DNA of 64,000 nt from Stenotrophomonas maltophilia R551-3 (GTDB taxonomy: Bacteria > Pseudomonadota > Gammaproteobacteria > Xanthomonadales > Xanthomonadaceae): NCBI RefSeq assembly GCF_000020665.1, contig NC_011071.1, positions 1,664,501 to 1,728,500 on the forward strand. Direction: 5' to 3'. This document shows positions 17,143-26,396 of the stretch, piece by piece. The notes under the pieces are model-generated. The model worked only from the letters and a program-made list of their open reading frames with translations. It made no database searches and was not told where the DNA came from. Made by a program: the position numbers and the translations under genes. Every line of letters starts with the position of its first letter. Position 1 is the first letter of the stretch.

Positions 17143-20076
17143 ATGCGCAACACGCTCTACCTGTCAATCATCCTCGCCCTGTCTCCCTGCAGCGTACCGC
17201 TGGCAGCCGCGGCCACTGCCGATGGCCTCGAGGCGCGCGTGCCGGCTCCGATCGCGGCGCAGCCGCTGGCGCGTGCGCTGGAGCAGTTGTCGCGCAGTTC
17301 CGGCGTGCAGTTCCTGTACTCGGGCAGCGGTGAAGCACGCATGGCCGGGGCGGTGCCGCGTGGTGCGACCGTCAAGCAGGCACTGGACGCGCTGCTGGCA
17401 GGAACCGGCCTGGGCTACACCGTGGTGGACGGCAACGTCATCGCCATCGATCCGGCGCCCGCACGCAACGAACCGAAGCGGGCCGCGCCGAAGCCGCGCG
17501 AGGCCGAGGCGGTGGTGGCGCCGACCCTGGACACGGTGAAGGTGATTGCTGCACATGAGGTGATCGACCAGAAAAAGACCTCGCCGGTGATCAAGGATTC
17601 GGTGGTCTACGACGAGATGGACAGCTACGGCGACGAAACCCTGGCCGAGAGCCTGATGGCCGCGCCGGGGCTGAGCGCGGTGGAAGACGCCGGCGAGCCG
17701 CGTTACGTGACGGTGCGTGGCGTGCAGGCCAACCTCAACTACACGACGATCGATGGCATCGCGATTGCCAGTGTCGGTGGCAGTGGCTCGGGTGAGCGCA
17801 TGAACAACCTGCAGCTGATCCCCAGCGACATTGGCACCCGTACCGACATCTACAAGAGCTTCAGTGCCGAGCAGGCGCCGGATGCCATCGGCGGCGTGAT
17901 CGACATCATCAGCCGCAGCGCGTTCGACCGGTCCGGCAGGTACGTGTTCGCCGATATCGCCGGCATCTATTCCACCGCTGAAACCAACGTCGAGCGCAGC
18001 GCCGGCGGTGATCACAAGACCCTCGGCCACTTCGGCAAGAGCGCCAAGATGGTGTTCTCCAACCAGTTCGGCGCCGACCAGGAATTCGGCATCGTTGCGG
18101 TGGCCCGCTATGAGCAGCGCTCGCGCAACAGCGTCAAGCGCTGGGTGGAGTCGAACTACTACTACAACGACGCCGGCAAGTACCTCACCGACGGCACCAC
18201 TGGGCCGGACGAGGCCAAGGGCTGGAACGGGCTGCGTGCGCCCGGCAATTTCAGTACCGGTACCTACACCAACTTCATCACCAATTTCGGTGGATCGGCC
18301 AAGCTGGAATGGAAACCGTCGGACGATCCGTTCTACGCGTCGCTGCTGCTGTACTCGTACCGGTTCTACGAGAACTCGACGATGAACAAGACCGACCTGT
18401 ACGGCAACGCCAAGTTTCCGGTCCGCAACCAGACCAATGACAGCGGCACCACCCAGATCAACAGCATCTACATCAAGAACCGGCATGATCGTTGGGATCG
18501 CAGCAATCGCGGCGCCATCGCCAGCTTCAACTGGGACATTGGTGACCGTTCGCGGTTGACCCTGCGTGGCGGCCACACCGAAGAAACTTTCCACAACAGC
18601 CAGGTCTACTGGGGTGTGCGCGCTTATCCGAGCAACCTGTTCGTCGACTACGAGAACGACAGTCACGGCTTCCCCAACGCGGTGGCGGTGTCCGATTCCA
18701 GCCTGTTGACCAGCTCGGCCTTCAAGCTCAACCCGGCACAGGCCTATGTCTCGCCGCGTGATGCCAAGGAGAGCATCGACAACCTGCGCGCCGACTTCAG
18801 CTACAACATTGATGCCGATGCGCGCGGCTTCGGCCTGGCTGCCGGTGCCGAATACCGCCACCTGAAGATCTGGCAGGACATCGACTTCGACTACTTCAAG
18901 AGCAGCGCGACGCTGAACGACTATCTGTACCCCGGCTCGACACTGCTGGGCAGCGTGCCGGGCTTTCCGCTGATCGACAATCGCAAATGGAATGACGAAC
19001 TCGCGCCCACGCTTGGCGGCAACGACGCGGCCTATCCGAATGCCGATTTCACCAGTGACTACAAGTACGTTGAGGACATCACCAATGCCTATGTCTCCGC
19101 GCACTATGCCTGGGATCGGCTGTTGCTGATCGGTGGCCTGCGCTACGACCACACCACCTTCGATGCATTCAGCCCTTTCAGTGATGATGGCGGTGCCACC
19201 TATACCTCCGCGTTCCGCAGGACCAGTGGTGGCTACAACAACCTGCTGCCGTCGTTGAACGCAACCTTCAAGCTGACCGACGACCAGCGCCTGCGATTCT
19301 CCGCCAGCCGAACGCTGGGCCGGCCGACACCCAGCAACATCGCCCAGGCCACCAGCACCAGCTGTGGCGATGACGAGGAGGGCAGAGGCTTCTGCACGAT
19401 CAAACAGGGCAACGCCAACCTGCAGCCGCGCCGCTCCACTAACATCGACCTGGCCTGGGACCTGTATTTCAACGACAACAACGGCCTGGTCTCGGTCGCG
19501 CTGTTCGACAAAGTGATCAAGGACGACATCTACACCCTGACCACGTTCGAGAACGTGGGTGATACCCGCTACCGGGTCACCCAGCCGATGAACACCGACG
19601 CGTCCAAGCTGCGCGGCGTCGAGTTCGCGGTGGCCAACCGCAACCTGCAGTGGCGCCGCCAGCGCTTTGATATGTATTTCAACGCCACGCGGCTGGAAGG
19701 CCAGACCAACTACCGCATCAGTGATGGCAGCGAGCGCCGCCTGGACCGCCTGCTGTACCAGCCGGACTGGTCGCTCAATGGGTCGGTGATCTGGCGCATG
19801 CCATGGAAGAGCGCACAGCTGCGCATGTCCGGCACCTACCGCAGCCGGATGCTGGTCGACTTCGGTGATACCCAGTGGCTGGACTCGTACTACGACCCGT
19901 ACATGACCTTCAACATGGCCTTCAGCCACAAGGTCAGCAAGCACGTGACGCTGAAGTACGAGGCCAAGAACCTGTTCAACACGCAGCCGACCTACAGCAC
20001 TGGTCCCAACGGTCGCTTCCGCACCGAGATCGACGACTACGGCCGCTTCTTCTACTTCCACATCATCTACAACTGA
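17143..20076 (+). CDS. TonB-dependent transducer with N-terminal STN signalling domain
   Basis: A 977-residue receptor. After a signal peptide, residues 28-105 form an STN domain (ARVPAPIAAQPLARALEQLS, then GATVKQALDALLAGTGLGY and VDGNVIAIDP), the part that talks to FecR. The plug shows VTVRGVQANLNYTTIDGIAI and APDAIGGVIDIISRSAFDRS, the pattern of the Xanthomonas/Caulobacter-type receptor subfamily. The ATG at 17143 sits six bases after AAGGA; a GTG one codon earlier is less likely. The 10-base gap to the PhoD gene indicates co-transcription, so the ligand may be a phosphorylated compound; this is inference. Confidence 0.92.
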   Translation: MRNTLYLSIILALSPCSVPLAAAATADGLEARVPAPIAAQPLARALEQLSRSSGVQFLYSGSGEARMAGAVPRGATVKQALDALLAGTGLGYTVVDGNVIAIDPAPARNEPKRAAPKPREAEAVVAPTLDTVKVIAAHEVIDQKKTSPVIKDSVVYDEMDSYGDETLAESLMAAPGLSAVEDAGEPRYVTVRGVQANLNYTTIDGIAIASVGGSGSGERMNNLQLIPSDIGTRTDIYKSFSAEQAPDAIGGVIDIISRSAFDRSGRYVFADIAGIYSTAETNVERSAGGDHKTLGHFGKSAKMVFSNQFGADQEFGIVAVARYEQRSRNSVKRWVESNYYYNDAGKYLTDGTTGPDEAKGWNGLRAPGNFSTGTYTNFITNFGGSAKLEWKPSDDPFYASLLLYSYRFYENSTMNKTDLYGNAKFPVRNQTNDSGTTQINSIYIKNRHDRWDRSNRGAIASFNWDIGDRSRLTLRGGHTEETFHNSQVYWGVRAYPSNLFVDYENDSHGFPNAVAVSDSSLLTSSAFKLNPAQAYVSPRDAKESIDNLRADFSYNIDADARGFGLAAGAEYRHLKIWQDIDFDYFKSSATLNDYLYPGSTLLGSVPGFPLIDNRKWNDELAPTLGGNDAAYPNADFTSDYKYVEDITNAYVSAHYAWDRLLLIGGLRYDHTTFDAFSPFSDDGGATYTSAFRRTSGGYNNLLPSLNATFKLTDDQRLRFSASRTLGRPTPSNIAQATSTSCGDDEEGRGFCTIKQGNANLQPRRSTNIDLAWDLYFNDNNGLVSVALFDKVIKDDIYTLTTFENVGDTRYRVTQPMNTDASKLRGVEFAVANRNLQWRRQRFDMYFNATRLEGQTNYRISDGSERRLDRLLYQPDWSLNGSVIWRMPWKSAQLRMSGTYRSRMLVDFGDTQWLDSYYDPYMTFNMAFSHKVSKHVTLKYEAKNLFNTQPTYSTGPNGRFRTEIDDYGRFFYFHIIYN

Positions 20077-20086
20077 GGGCGCACCC

Positions 20087-21682
20087 GTGGATACGATCAA
20101 TCGCAGGCGATTCCTGGCCCTGGCCGGTCTGTCCGCCGCCGGCGCCTGGATGGGCACGGCACGGGCGCTGGCCGCGCAGACTGATGCCACCGCGCTGAAC
20201 CCGCGCAACCTGCTGGCATCGCCGCGGTTCGCCAGTACACCGTTCACCCTGGGCGTGGCCTCGGGTGATCCCTCGGCCGATGGCATGGTGCTGTGGACAC
20301 GCCTGGCAACGGAGCCGCTGGTGTTCGGTGGTGGCATGCCGACACAACCGATGGCGGTCCAGTGGCAGCTGGCGGCCGACGATGGCATGCGCAAAGTAGT
20401 GCGCCAGGGTTCGGCGATGGCCCACCCCGAGCTTGGCCATGCGGTGCACGTGGAGCTGGAAGGGCTGGCACCGGGCCGTCCGTACTGGTATCGCTTCAGC
20501 GTGGGCGGCCACGCCAGTGCCGTGGGCCACACCCGCACGCTGCCGCCAGCCAACGCTGCGGTGGATCGTGTCCGTTTTGCCGTGGCCGGTTGCCAGCACT
20601 ATGAAGAGGGCCATTACACCGCGTGGCGGCGCATCGCCGAGGAGCCGCTGGACTTTGTCTTCCACTACGGCGACTACATCTACGAGGGCGCAAGCCAACC
20701 GGGCGCGCGCCGGATGAACGGCCAGCCGTTCACCAACCTGCGCAACCATGTAGGACCGCAGATCTACACGCTGGACGATTACCGTCGCCGCTACGCCCAG
20801 TACAAGAGCGATTCCGACCTGCAGGCCGCGCATGCGTCGGCGCCGTGGTTCGTCACCTTCGATGACCATGAAGTGGACAACAACTGGGCCGGTGCCGAGG
20901 ACCAGGACGATACCCCCAGCGAGGTGTTCCTGCTGCGCCGCGCACAGGCATTCCAGGCTTACTACGAGAACATGCCGCTGCGCCGATCGGCGCTTCCCCG
21001 CAACGGCCACATGCAGATGTATCGGCGTGCCCGCTATGGCACGCTGATGGACCTGCACCTGCTCGACACCCGCCAGTACCGCAGCAAGCAGGTGAACATG
21101 GCGCTGCGTGAGGAAGTGGAATCACCGGCGCGCAGCATCGTCGGTGCGAAGCAGGAGCGCTGGCTGTTCGACGGACTGGCCGATGCCACGCCACGTTGGC
21201 ACACCATCGCCCACCAAGTGGCACTGGGCAACTACATGCGCGAGAAGGATGGTGTGGTTCAGTCGTCCGACGACCAGTGGTCGGGCTATCTGGACAGCCG
21301 CCGGCGCCTGCTTGACCACATCCAGAAGGTTGGCTTCGGCAATGTAGTGACCGCCTGCGGCGACGCGCATCGGCACTACGCCAGCGACCTGGTGCAGGAT
21401 CATCGTGATTCAGGCGTGGTCTCCAGCGAATTCCTCGCCACCTCGATCACCTCCGGTGCCGATGGCCAGGGCGTGGACGCGTATGCCGAGAACCAGCTGC
21501 GGCACAGTCCGCAATTAAGGGCGACCACCGACAAGCGTGGCTATGTGCTGTGCGATGTCACCCGTGATGCCTGGATCGGCGACATGAAAACGCTGGATAC
21601 CGTGATGCAGCCGAACGGAACGGTGCAGAGCTGGAAGCGCTACGCGGTGGAGCACGGCCGGCCGGGGTTGCAGGAGGCCTGA
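20087..21682 (+). CDS. phoD: PhoD-family alkaline phosphatase/phosphodiesterase, Tat-exported
   Basis: A 531-residue protein. The N-terminus carries a twin-arginine signal (NRRRFLALAGLSAAGAWMG). A PhoD N-terminal domain (FTLGVASGDPSADGMVLWTR) precedes the metallophosphatase domain with FAVAGCQHYEEGHY, FVFHYGDYIYEG, VTFDDHEVDNNWAG and VTACGDAHRHYASDL, the residues that hold iron and calcium in PhoD enzymes. It releases phosphate from phosphodiesters and monoesters outside the cytoplasm. It begins with GTG ten bases after the receptor stop. Being in one operon with ECF/FecR/receptor genes is not the standard PhoD context. Confidence 0.92.
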   Translation: MDTINRRRFLALAGLSAAGAWMGTARALAAQTDATALNPRNLLASPRFASTPFTLGVASGDPSADGMVLWTRLATEPLVFGGGMPTQPMAVQWQLAADDGMRKVVRQGSAMAHPELGHAVHVELEGLAPGRPYWYRFSVGGHASAVGHTRTLPPANAAVDRVRFAVAGCQHYEEGHYTAWRRIAEEPLDFVFHYGDYIYEGASQPGARRMNGQPFTNLRNHVGPQIYTLDDYRRRYAQYKSDSDLQAAHASAPWFVTFDDHEVDNNWAGAEDQDDTPSEVFLLRRAQAFQAYYENMPLRRSALPRNGHMQMYRRARYGTLMDLHLLDTRQYRSKQVNMALREEVESPARSIVGAKQERWLFDGLADATPRWHTIAHQVALGNYMREKDGVVQSSDDQWSGYLDSRRRLLDHIQKVGFGNVVTACGDAHRHYASDLVQDHRDSGVVSSEFLATSITSGADGQGVDAYAENQLRHSPQLRATTDKRGYVLCDVTRDAWIGDMKTLDTVMQPNGTVQSWKRYAVEHGRPGLQEA

Positions 21683-21699
21683 ATCTACCGGTCTACTCT

Positions 21700-21773
21700 G
21701 TAGAGCCGAGCCCATGCTCGGCTGCTCTTCGATAACTGACCGGAAAAGCAGCCGAGCATGGGCTCGGCTCTAC
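21700..21773. repeat. Inverted SMAG-type repeat pair
   Basis: GTAGAGCCGAGCCCATGCTC opens the left copy, and the right copy is its inverted complement ending in CTAC at 21773. Each copy folds into its own small stem and the pair folds into a longer one. It lies between the convergent PhoD and phospholipase genes, a usual place for this S. maltophilia repeat type. Confidence 0.8.
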
Positions 21774-21782
21774 AGAGATCCT

Positions 21783-23903
21783 TCAATCGTGCTCGAACCG
21801 CAATGGCTCGCTGCCCATCGCCGGGTCGCTGGTGCCGGGGCGACCATCCTCTGCGCGCCCGGCCAGACGCAGCATGCTCTCACCCGCGCCGACCTGCAGG
21901 TCATACCAGCCTGCAGTGGGTGTCGCGTCCCACGCCAACGCGGTCTCTGCATGCGCCGGCAGCGCCAGCGTCTGTTCCGGCATGTGCCCGGCATAGGCGC
22001 CTGCATGCACGCGCAGCTGCTGTGCGGCATCGCTGAGATTGCGCAGGCGCAGCCGCAGCTGGCCGTCGGCGCGCTCGACCGACGCCTGCACGACGGGCCC
22101 GTTGGCAGCGCCCTGGAAGTGACGGTGGAAGCCGTTCGGGCCCAGCAGCCACAGGTCATAGCGGCCATGGGCGTCCAGCGCCCAGCGTTCGCGCAGCGGC
22201 GTGCCCGGTACCAGCGTGTAGCGGCGTGGTACCGCTCCCAGCCGCAGCCGGTCGTAGACATGCAGCACCGCCGCTGCACCATCGCAGGACAGCGTCAGAT
22301 CCACGCCCGATGCGCCGATCGCAGCAATCGATGCCTGCGGCCGGTAGGGCAGGGCACGCGCCGGGCGTACGCCGCTTTCCTGTTTCGCCGGCTTCAGTCC
22401 CTCCGGCAATGCCGGCACGGTGCGTCCCGGCAGGGCGGCAGCACGTGCGGCAACGGCGCTCACGTCGGGAAGGCCGCGTACGAACGGGCGGGTATCACGC
22501 TGGGCGAAGTCGAAGGCATTGCTGAGGTCACCGCAGACCGCGCGGCGCCACGGCGAGATGTCCGGTGCGGCCACGCCGAAGCGGTGTTCGATCAGGCGTA
22601 TGACCGAGGTGTGGTCGTACACCTGCGAATCGACCCAGCCACCCCGGCTCCAGGGCGAGATCACGTACAGCGGCACGCGCGGGCCCAGTCCGTAGGGGCG
22701 TCCGCGTAGCTCGGCGGCGTCGTACTTCTCATCCCCCGGTGCCGGATGGCGGTGGTACTCGCCCTCGGTGCTGACCGAAGACGCACCCGCCCAGCCACCG
22801 TTTTCCGGTGAAGGTGGTGCCGGTGGCGGCATGTGGTCGAAGAAGCCGTCGTTCTCGTCGAACATCAGCAGCAGGGCGGTGCGGCTCCAGACCTCCGGAT
22901 CGGCGGTCAGTGCATCCAGCACGCGAGCGGTATAGGCCGCGCCGTGGGCCGGGCTGGAAGGGCCGGGATGCTCGCTGCCGGCCGCGTCGGCGATGATGAA
23001 GCTGACCTGCGGCAGGCGCCCATCGACCACGTCCTGGCGCAGTTGTGCCAGCCCACGCGTGCTGACCCCACGCGCGCGCAGCTGCGGGTCATGCCCCGGC
23101 GCAGCACGGTAGGCCTGGCGGAAAGACTCGAAGCCGGCCAGTGGGTTGTCGGTGAAGTTGTCAGCCATGTCCTGGTAGATCTGCCAGGACACCCCGGCCT
23201 TCTGCAGGCGTTCGACATAGCTGCTCCATCGGTACGACGCCGGATGCCCGCCATGTTCCGGGAAGTTGTCGTGCGAGTTGGCGATCACCGGGCCACCGGC
23301 GCGCGCGGCCGCATCGTTGTGGCCCGTCCACAGGAACACCCGGTTCGGGTTGGTCCCGGCCTGCATCGCGCAGTGGTAGGCGTCGCAGATCGTGAAGGCA
23401 TCGGCCAGGGCAAACTGGAAGGGCAGGTCGCTGCGCTGGAAGTAGCCCATCGAGTGGTTCTGCTTGGATTTCGGCCATTGCCCCATGCGTCCATGGTCCC
23501 AGGCGCGCTGTGCATCGGGCCAGGTATGCGGCGTGCCTTCCACCCGCATGTAGCCGAAGTGCGCAGCGGTATCCAGCGGGAACGGTGCGATCGCGCGCTG
23601 GCCGCTGGCATCGGGCTGCAGCCACAGGCTGCGCGCGCGGCCACCGGCCTGCAGCGCAGCGGCCGGGGCCACGAAGCGGTCGCCGAAGCCACGTACCCCC
23701 GGCAGCGTGCCGAAGTAGTGGTCGAACGAACGGTTCTCCTGCATGAACACCACGATGTGCTGCAGGTCTTCGAGGCTGCGCGTCTGCGCGGCGGGGGCGA
23801 TCGCTGCGGCCCGGGCGATGCTGGGCAGCAGCGGGGAAAGGCCGGCGGCAGCGCCGGCCTGCAACAACCGGCGTCGGCCGATATCGGTCACGGGTTCACT
23901 CAC
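21783..23903 (-). CDS. Phosphocholine-specific phospholipase C, Tat-exported (PlcN/PlcH family)
   Basis: A 706-residue protein, near the 692 of Pseudomonas PlcN. It begins with a twin-arginine signal (DIGRRRLLQAGAAAGLSPLL) and has the family hallmarks HIVVFMQENRSFDHYFGTLP near residue 50, SFIIADAAGSEHPGPSSPAH, and LLLMFDENDGFFDHMPPPAP. It cleaves phosphatidylcholine-type lipids, releasing phosphocholine. C-terminal repeats of the DUF756 kind occur around residues 510-690. The GTG start overlaps the stop of the receptor gene (GTGA), so both are made from one transcript that begins at a Pho-box-like promoter. Confidence 0.93.
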   Translation of the reverse strand: MSEPVTDIGRRRLLQAGAAAGLSPLLPSIARAAAIAPAAQTRSLEDLQHIVVFMQENRSFDHYFGTLPGVRGFGDRFVAPAAALQAGGRARSLWLQPDASGQRAIAPFPLDTAAHFGYMRVEGTPHTWPDAQRAWDHGRMGQWPKSKQNHSMGYFQRSDLPFQFALADAFTICDAYHCAMQAGTNPNRVFLWTGHNDAAARAGGPVIANSHDNFPEHGGHPASYRWSSYVERLQKAGVSWQIYQDMADNFTDNPLAGFESFRQAYRAAPGHDPQLRARGVSTRGLAQLRQDVVDGRLPQVSFIIADAAGSEHPGPSSPAHGAAYTARVLDALTADPEVWSRTALLLMFDENDGFFDHMPPPAPPSPENGGWAGASSVSTEGEYHRHPAPGDEKYDAAELRGRPYGLGPRVPLYVISPWSRGGWVDSQVYDHTSVIRLIEHRFGVAAPDISPWRRAVCGDLSNAFDFAQRDTRPFVRGLPDVSAVAARAAALPGRTVPALPEGLKPAKQESGVRPARALPYRPQASIAAIGASGVDLTLSCDGAAAVLHVYDRLRLGAVPRRYTLVPGTPLRERWALDAHGRYDLWLLGPNGFHRHFQGAANGPVVQASVERADGQLRLRLRNLSDAAQQLRVHAGAYAGHMPEQTLALPAHAETALAWDATPTAGWYDLQVGAGESMLRLAGRAEDGRPGTSDPAMGSEPLRFEHD

Positions 23904-26278
23904 AGGTCCACACGGAAGGAGATGCCGACGGTACGCGGTGCGCCGATGAAGGCGTTGTCGCGGCCATCCACCCCTGCAAGATACCGCTTGTCGGTGAGGT
24001 TGCTCACCACCAGGTTGGCACCCATGCCCTTCAGGCGCGGCGACAGGCCCTGCAGGTCGAAGCCGATATTGGCGTTGAACACGGTGGCCGAGGGCAGCTT
24101 GTTGACGTTGGCGGCATCGAGGTAGCGCGTGCCCAGGTAGCGGCCGGACAGGCCGAAGTTCCAGTTTTCGCCCTGCCAGTCGGCCGACAGCACCAGGGTC
24201 TGTTCGGGCTGTCCGATCACCTTGGCGCCGTCGACGATGCCCAGCTGGGTATCGCGCGCGGCATCGCCGCTGCCCAGGTACTTGGAGCGGTTGTAAGTGT
24301 AGGCAGCGTTGAGTCGCCAGCCATTGTCCCAGCCGTAGCCGAAGGCGGCTTCCAGGCCGTTGCTCTCAACGCCGCCGAAGTTCTCGTAGACGCCGTCGGT
24401 CTCGCCCAGGTAGTCGATGCCGCTGACAAAGCCGGCCGGCAGGTAGACGATGCGATTGTCGAACTTGATGTTGTACAGGGTGACCGACGCGGTCAGCGGC
24501 CAGCGGCTGATGCGCATGCCGACTTCGATGTTGTCGGCGGTTTCCGGTTCCACATTGCGGAAGCGCTGCGGATCGGTCTCGCCGAGCACGCCGGAAGGAA
24601 TGGCGGCGAAGTTCTGCGAGAAGCCGGCAAACAATTCCATGCCTTCCACGCCCGGTGCCCAGGTGAAGCCGGTGGACAGCAGCGGATCGGACTTGGAATC
24701 GGATTTCACGTGCTCATTGGCACCGATCACGCGGCGGCGCGACTGGTCGACGAAGAACTGCTTCACGCCCAGGCGCGCGCTGAACGGGCCGAAGCGCGCG
24801 ACATCCTCGACGTAGTACATCTGCTCATCAACCTTGTACTTGTCCTCGAACTGCACCCAGTACGGCTGGTGGTCGAAGGCGATGTCCTGGCCGACGTTGA
24901 GCAGGCGGTGCCAGTCGCGGCGCGCCGAGCGGTCCAGCTTCTCCACCCACAGGCCGCCACGGATCGTGTTGTCGACGGCACCGAAGGTCTGCCGCCACTC
25001 GACGTCGGCGGTCACGCCCTTGCGGTTGTTGTCGTAGTGGGTGTGGCGGTAGGACTGCGCGCCCAGCACGTTGCCGGCGTAGCAGTTCGGGTCGTACCCG
25101 GCAGTGAAGCCCAGCCGTGGGGTGCAGCTGGCCAGGCGCTGTGCGGCGCTGCCATCGGGATTGACGAAGAAGATCTGGCCGCGGTTGCTGCCGCCGTACA
25201 CGGTCTTTCCACCGATGTACTCCGACTCCGGGCGACCGGCACCATCATCGCTGACCTGGGCCAGGTAGGGTGGCAGCCAGTCGCCACGACCCTCCATGCG
25301 GTGCCCGTAAGCCGCCACCGAGGCCTTGAAGCCGTTGCCGCCGTCGAAGGCCGCGCGCAGGTAGCCGAAGGTGTTCTCGCGCAGCGCACGCGAGCCGGAA
25401 CGGTAGTTCTGGTCCAGGTACGGAATGCCGGTGAGGGTGCCGACCAGGTTGTCGCGGTCCGGGTTGGTGGCGAAGCCCTTCGGCGAGACGCTGGTGTACT
25501 CCGGCTCGTCGGCATCGTTGTAGGACAGGTAGCCGGTCAGGGTCCAACGGTCCAGTTCGGTGATGAACTTGCCGGCGATGTGGTCGTTGCTGGTCTTGCC
25601 GCTGCCGTCGATCCAGTCGTGCACGCGCGCGGAGGAAGCGCTGACCCAGGCGCGGGTATGGCCACCAAGCAGGCCGGTGTCGTAGCGCACGTAGTACTTG
25701 CGGGCCTCGTTGTCACCGGCGCCCACCACGAAACGCAGGCGGCTGTCCTGCAGCGGATCGCTGGTGAGGAAGTTGAGGGTGCCGCCGAGGGCCTCGTTCG
25801 AGCGCGAGGAGATGTCGGCGGTGCCCTGGCTGACTTCCACCGTTTCCAGATCGAGGGTGTCGATGTAGCGGTTGGCCAGCGAGCCGCCGCCGTAGCCCGA
25901 GCCGCCATTGGGCAGGCCATCGATGGTGGTGCCGATCTGCTGCGTATCGCGATTGGTGACGAAACCGCGCATGCTGATCTGCGTGCCCCACACCGACGAA
26001 CCGGTGGCGTCGGCTTCACTGACCACCACCCCGGGTACTTCATTGAGTGCGTCGTTGACGCTGCTCATCACGGTCTGCCGGTTCAACGTTTCCGCACGTA
26101 CCGAGGTCTTGGCGTAGCTGGTGGCCTGGCCAATCACCTGCACCTGGTCCAGGGTACGGGCATCGCTGCTGCGCGATTCGGCCGCGTCGCCCTGCGGTGC
26201 TTCGGCCAGGGCATCCAGTGCGGGGGCGATCAGCAGGGCAAGCAGGGAGACACGGGGAAAGCGCGCAATCGTTCGCAT
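23900..26278 (-). CDS. TonB-dependent receptor coupled to phospholipase C
   Basis: A 792-residue receptor with signal peptide ending near PALDALA, TonB-box-like QVQVIGQ, and plug motifs NALNEVPGVVVSEADATGSS-type sequence (residues about 70-90), DGLPNGGSGYGGGSLANRYI and VEVSQGTADISSRSNEALGG. It ends in a predicted final strand SFRVDL. The ATG at 26278 opens the signal peptide; upstream codons in frame lie across the Pho-like box. Co-transcription with a phospholipase C implies uptake of a product such as a phosphorylated head group, or of a metal the enzymes need. Both are inference. Confidence 0.9.
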   Translation of the reverse strand: MRTIARFPRVSLLALLIAPALDALAEAPQGDAAESRSSDARTLDQVQVIGQATSYAKTSVRAETLNRQTVMSSVNDALNEVPGVVVSEADATGSSVWGTQISMRGFVTNRDTQQIGTTIDGLPNGGSGYGGGSLANRYIDTLDLETVEVSQGTADISSRSNEALGGTLNFLTSDPLQDSRLRFVVGAGDNEARKYYVRYDTGLLGGHTRAWVSASSARVHDWIDGSGKTSNDHIAGKFITELDRWTLTGYLSYNDADEPEYTSVSPKGFATNPDRDNLVGTLTGIPYLDQNYRSGSRALRENTFGYLRAAFDGGNGFKASVAAYGHRMEGRGDWLPPYLAQVSDDGAGRPESEYIGGKTVYGGSNRGQIFFVNPDGSAAQRLASCTPRLGFTAGYDPNCYAGNVLGAQSYRHTHYDNNRKGVTADVEWRQTFGAVDNTIRGGLWVEKLDRSARRDWHRLLNVGQDIAFDHQPYWVQFEDKYKVDEQMYYVEDVARFGPFSARLGVKQFFVDQSRRRVIGANEHVKSDSKSDPLLSTGFTWAPGVEGMELFAGFSQNFAAIPSGVLGETDPQRFRNVEPETADNIEVGMRISRWPLTASVTLYNIKFDNRIVYLPAGFVSGIDYLGETDGVYENFGGVESNGLEAAFGYGWDNGWRLNAAYTYNRSKYLGSGDAARDTQLGIVDGAKVIGQPEQTLVLSADWQGENWNFGLSGRYLGTRYLDAANVNKLPSATVFNANIGFDLQGLSPRLKGMGANLVVSNLTDKRYLAGVDGRDNAFIGAPRTVGISFRVDL

Positions 26279-26327
26279 CGAGACCGGACCTTGAGGGGAG
26301 TGAAGCCCCGGAGTGTCGGCAGCGCCA

Positions 26328-26345
26328 ATGACATCGGCATGACGC
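26328..26345 (-). promoter_or_regulatory. Pho-box-like site for the receptor-phospholipase operon
   Basis: Read on the minus strand the site is GCGTCAT, spacer GCCG, then ATGTCAT. This 7-4-7 direct repeat matches the PhoB consensus at 11 of 14 positions. It ends 49 bases upstream of the receptor ATG at 26278, a normal activator position. Confidence 0.6.
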
Positions 26346-26396
26346 GCAGATGCAGGAACCGTGTTGTGTGACGGCCGGTGCCTGCGGCCGCCTGCC

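Noticed and set aside
17164..20553. An 1129-codon open frame antisense to the signalling receptor and phoD
   Set aside because: Its product is low-complexity with no domain, and it lies exactly opposite a well-supported receptor gene. High GC content leaves long antisense frames open by chance.
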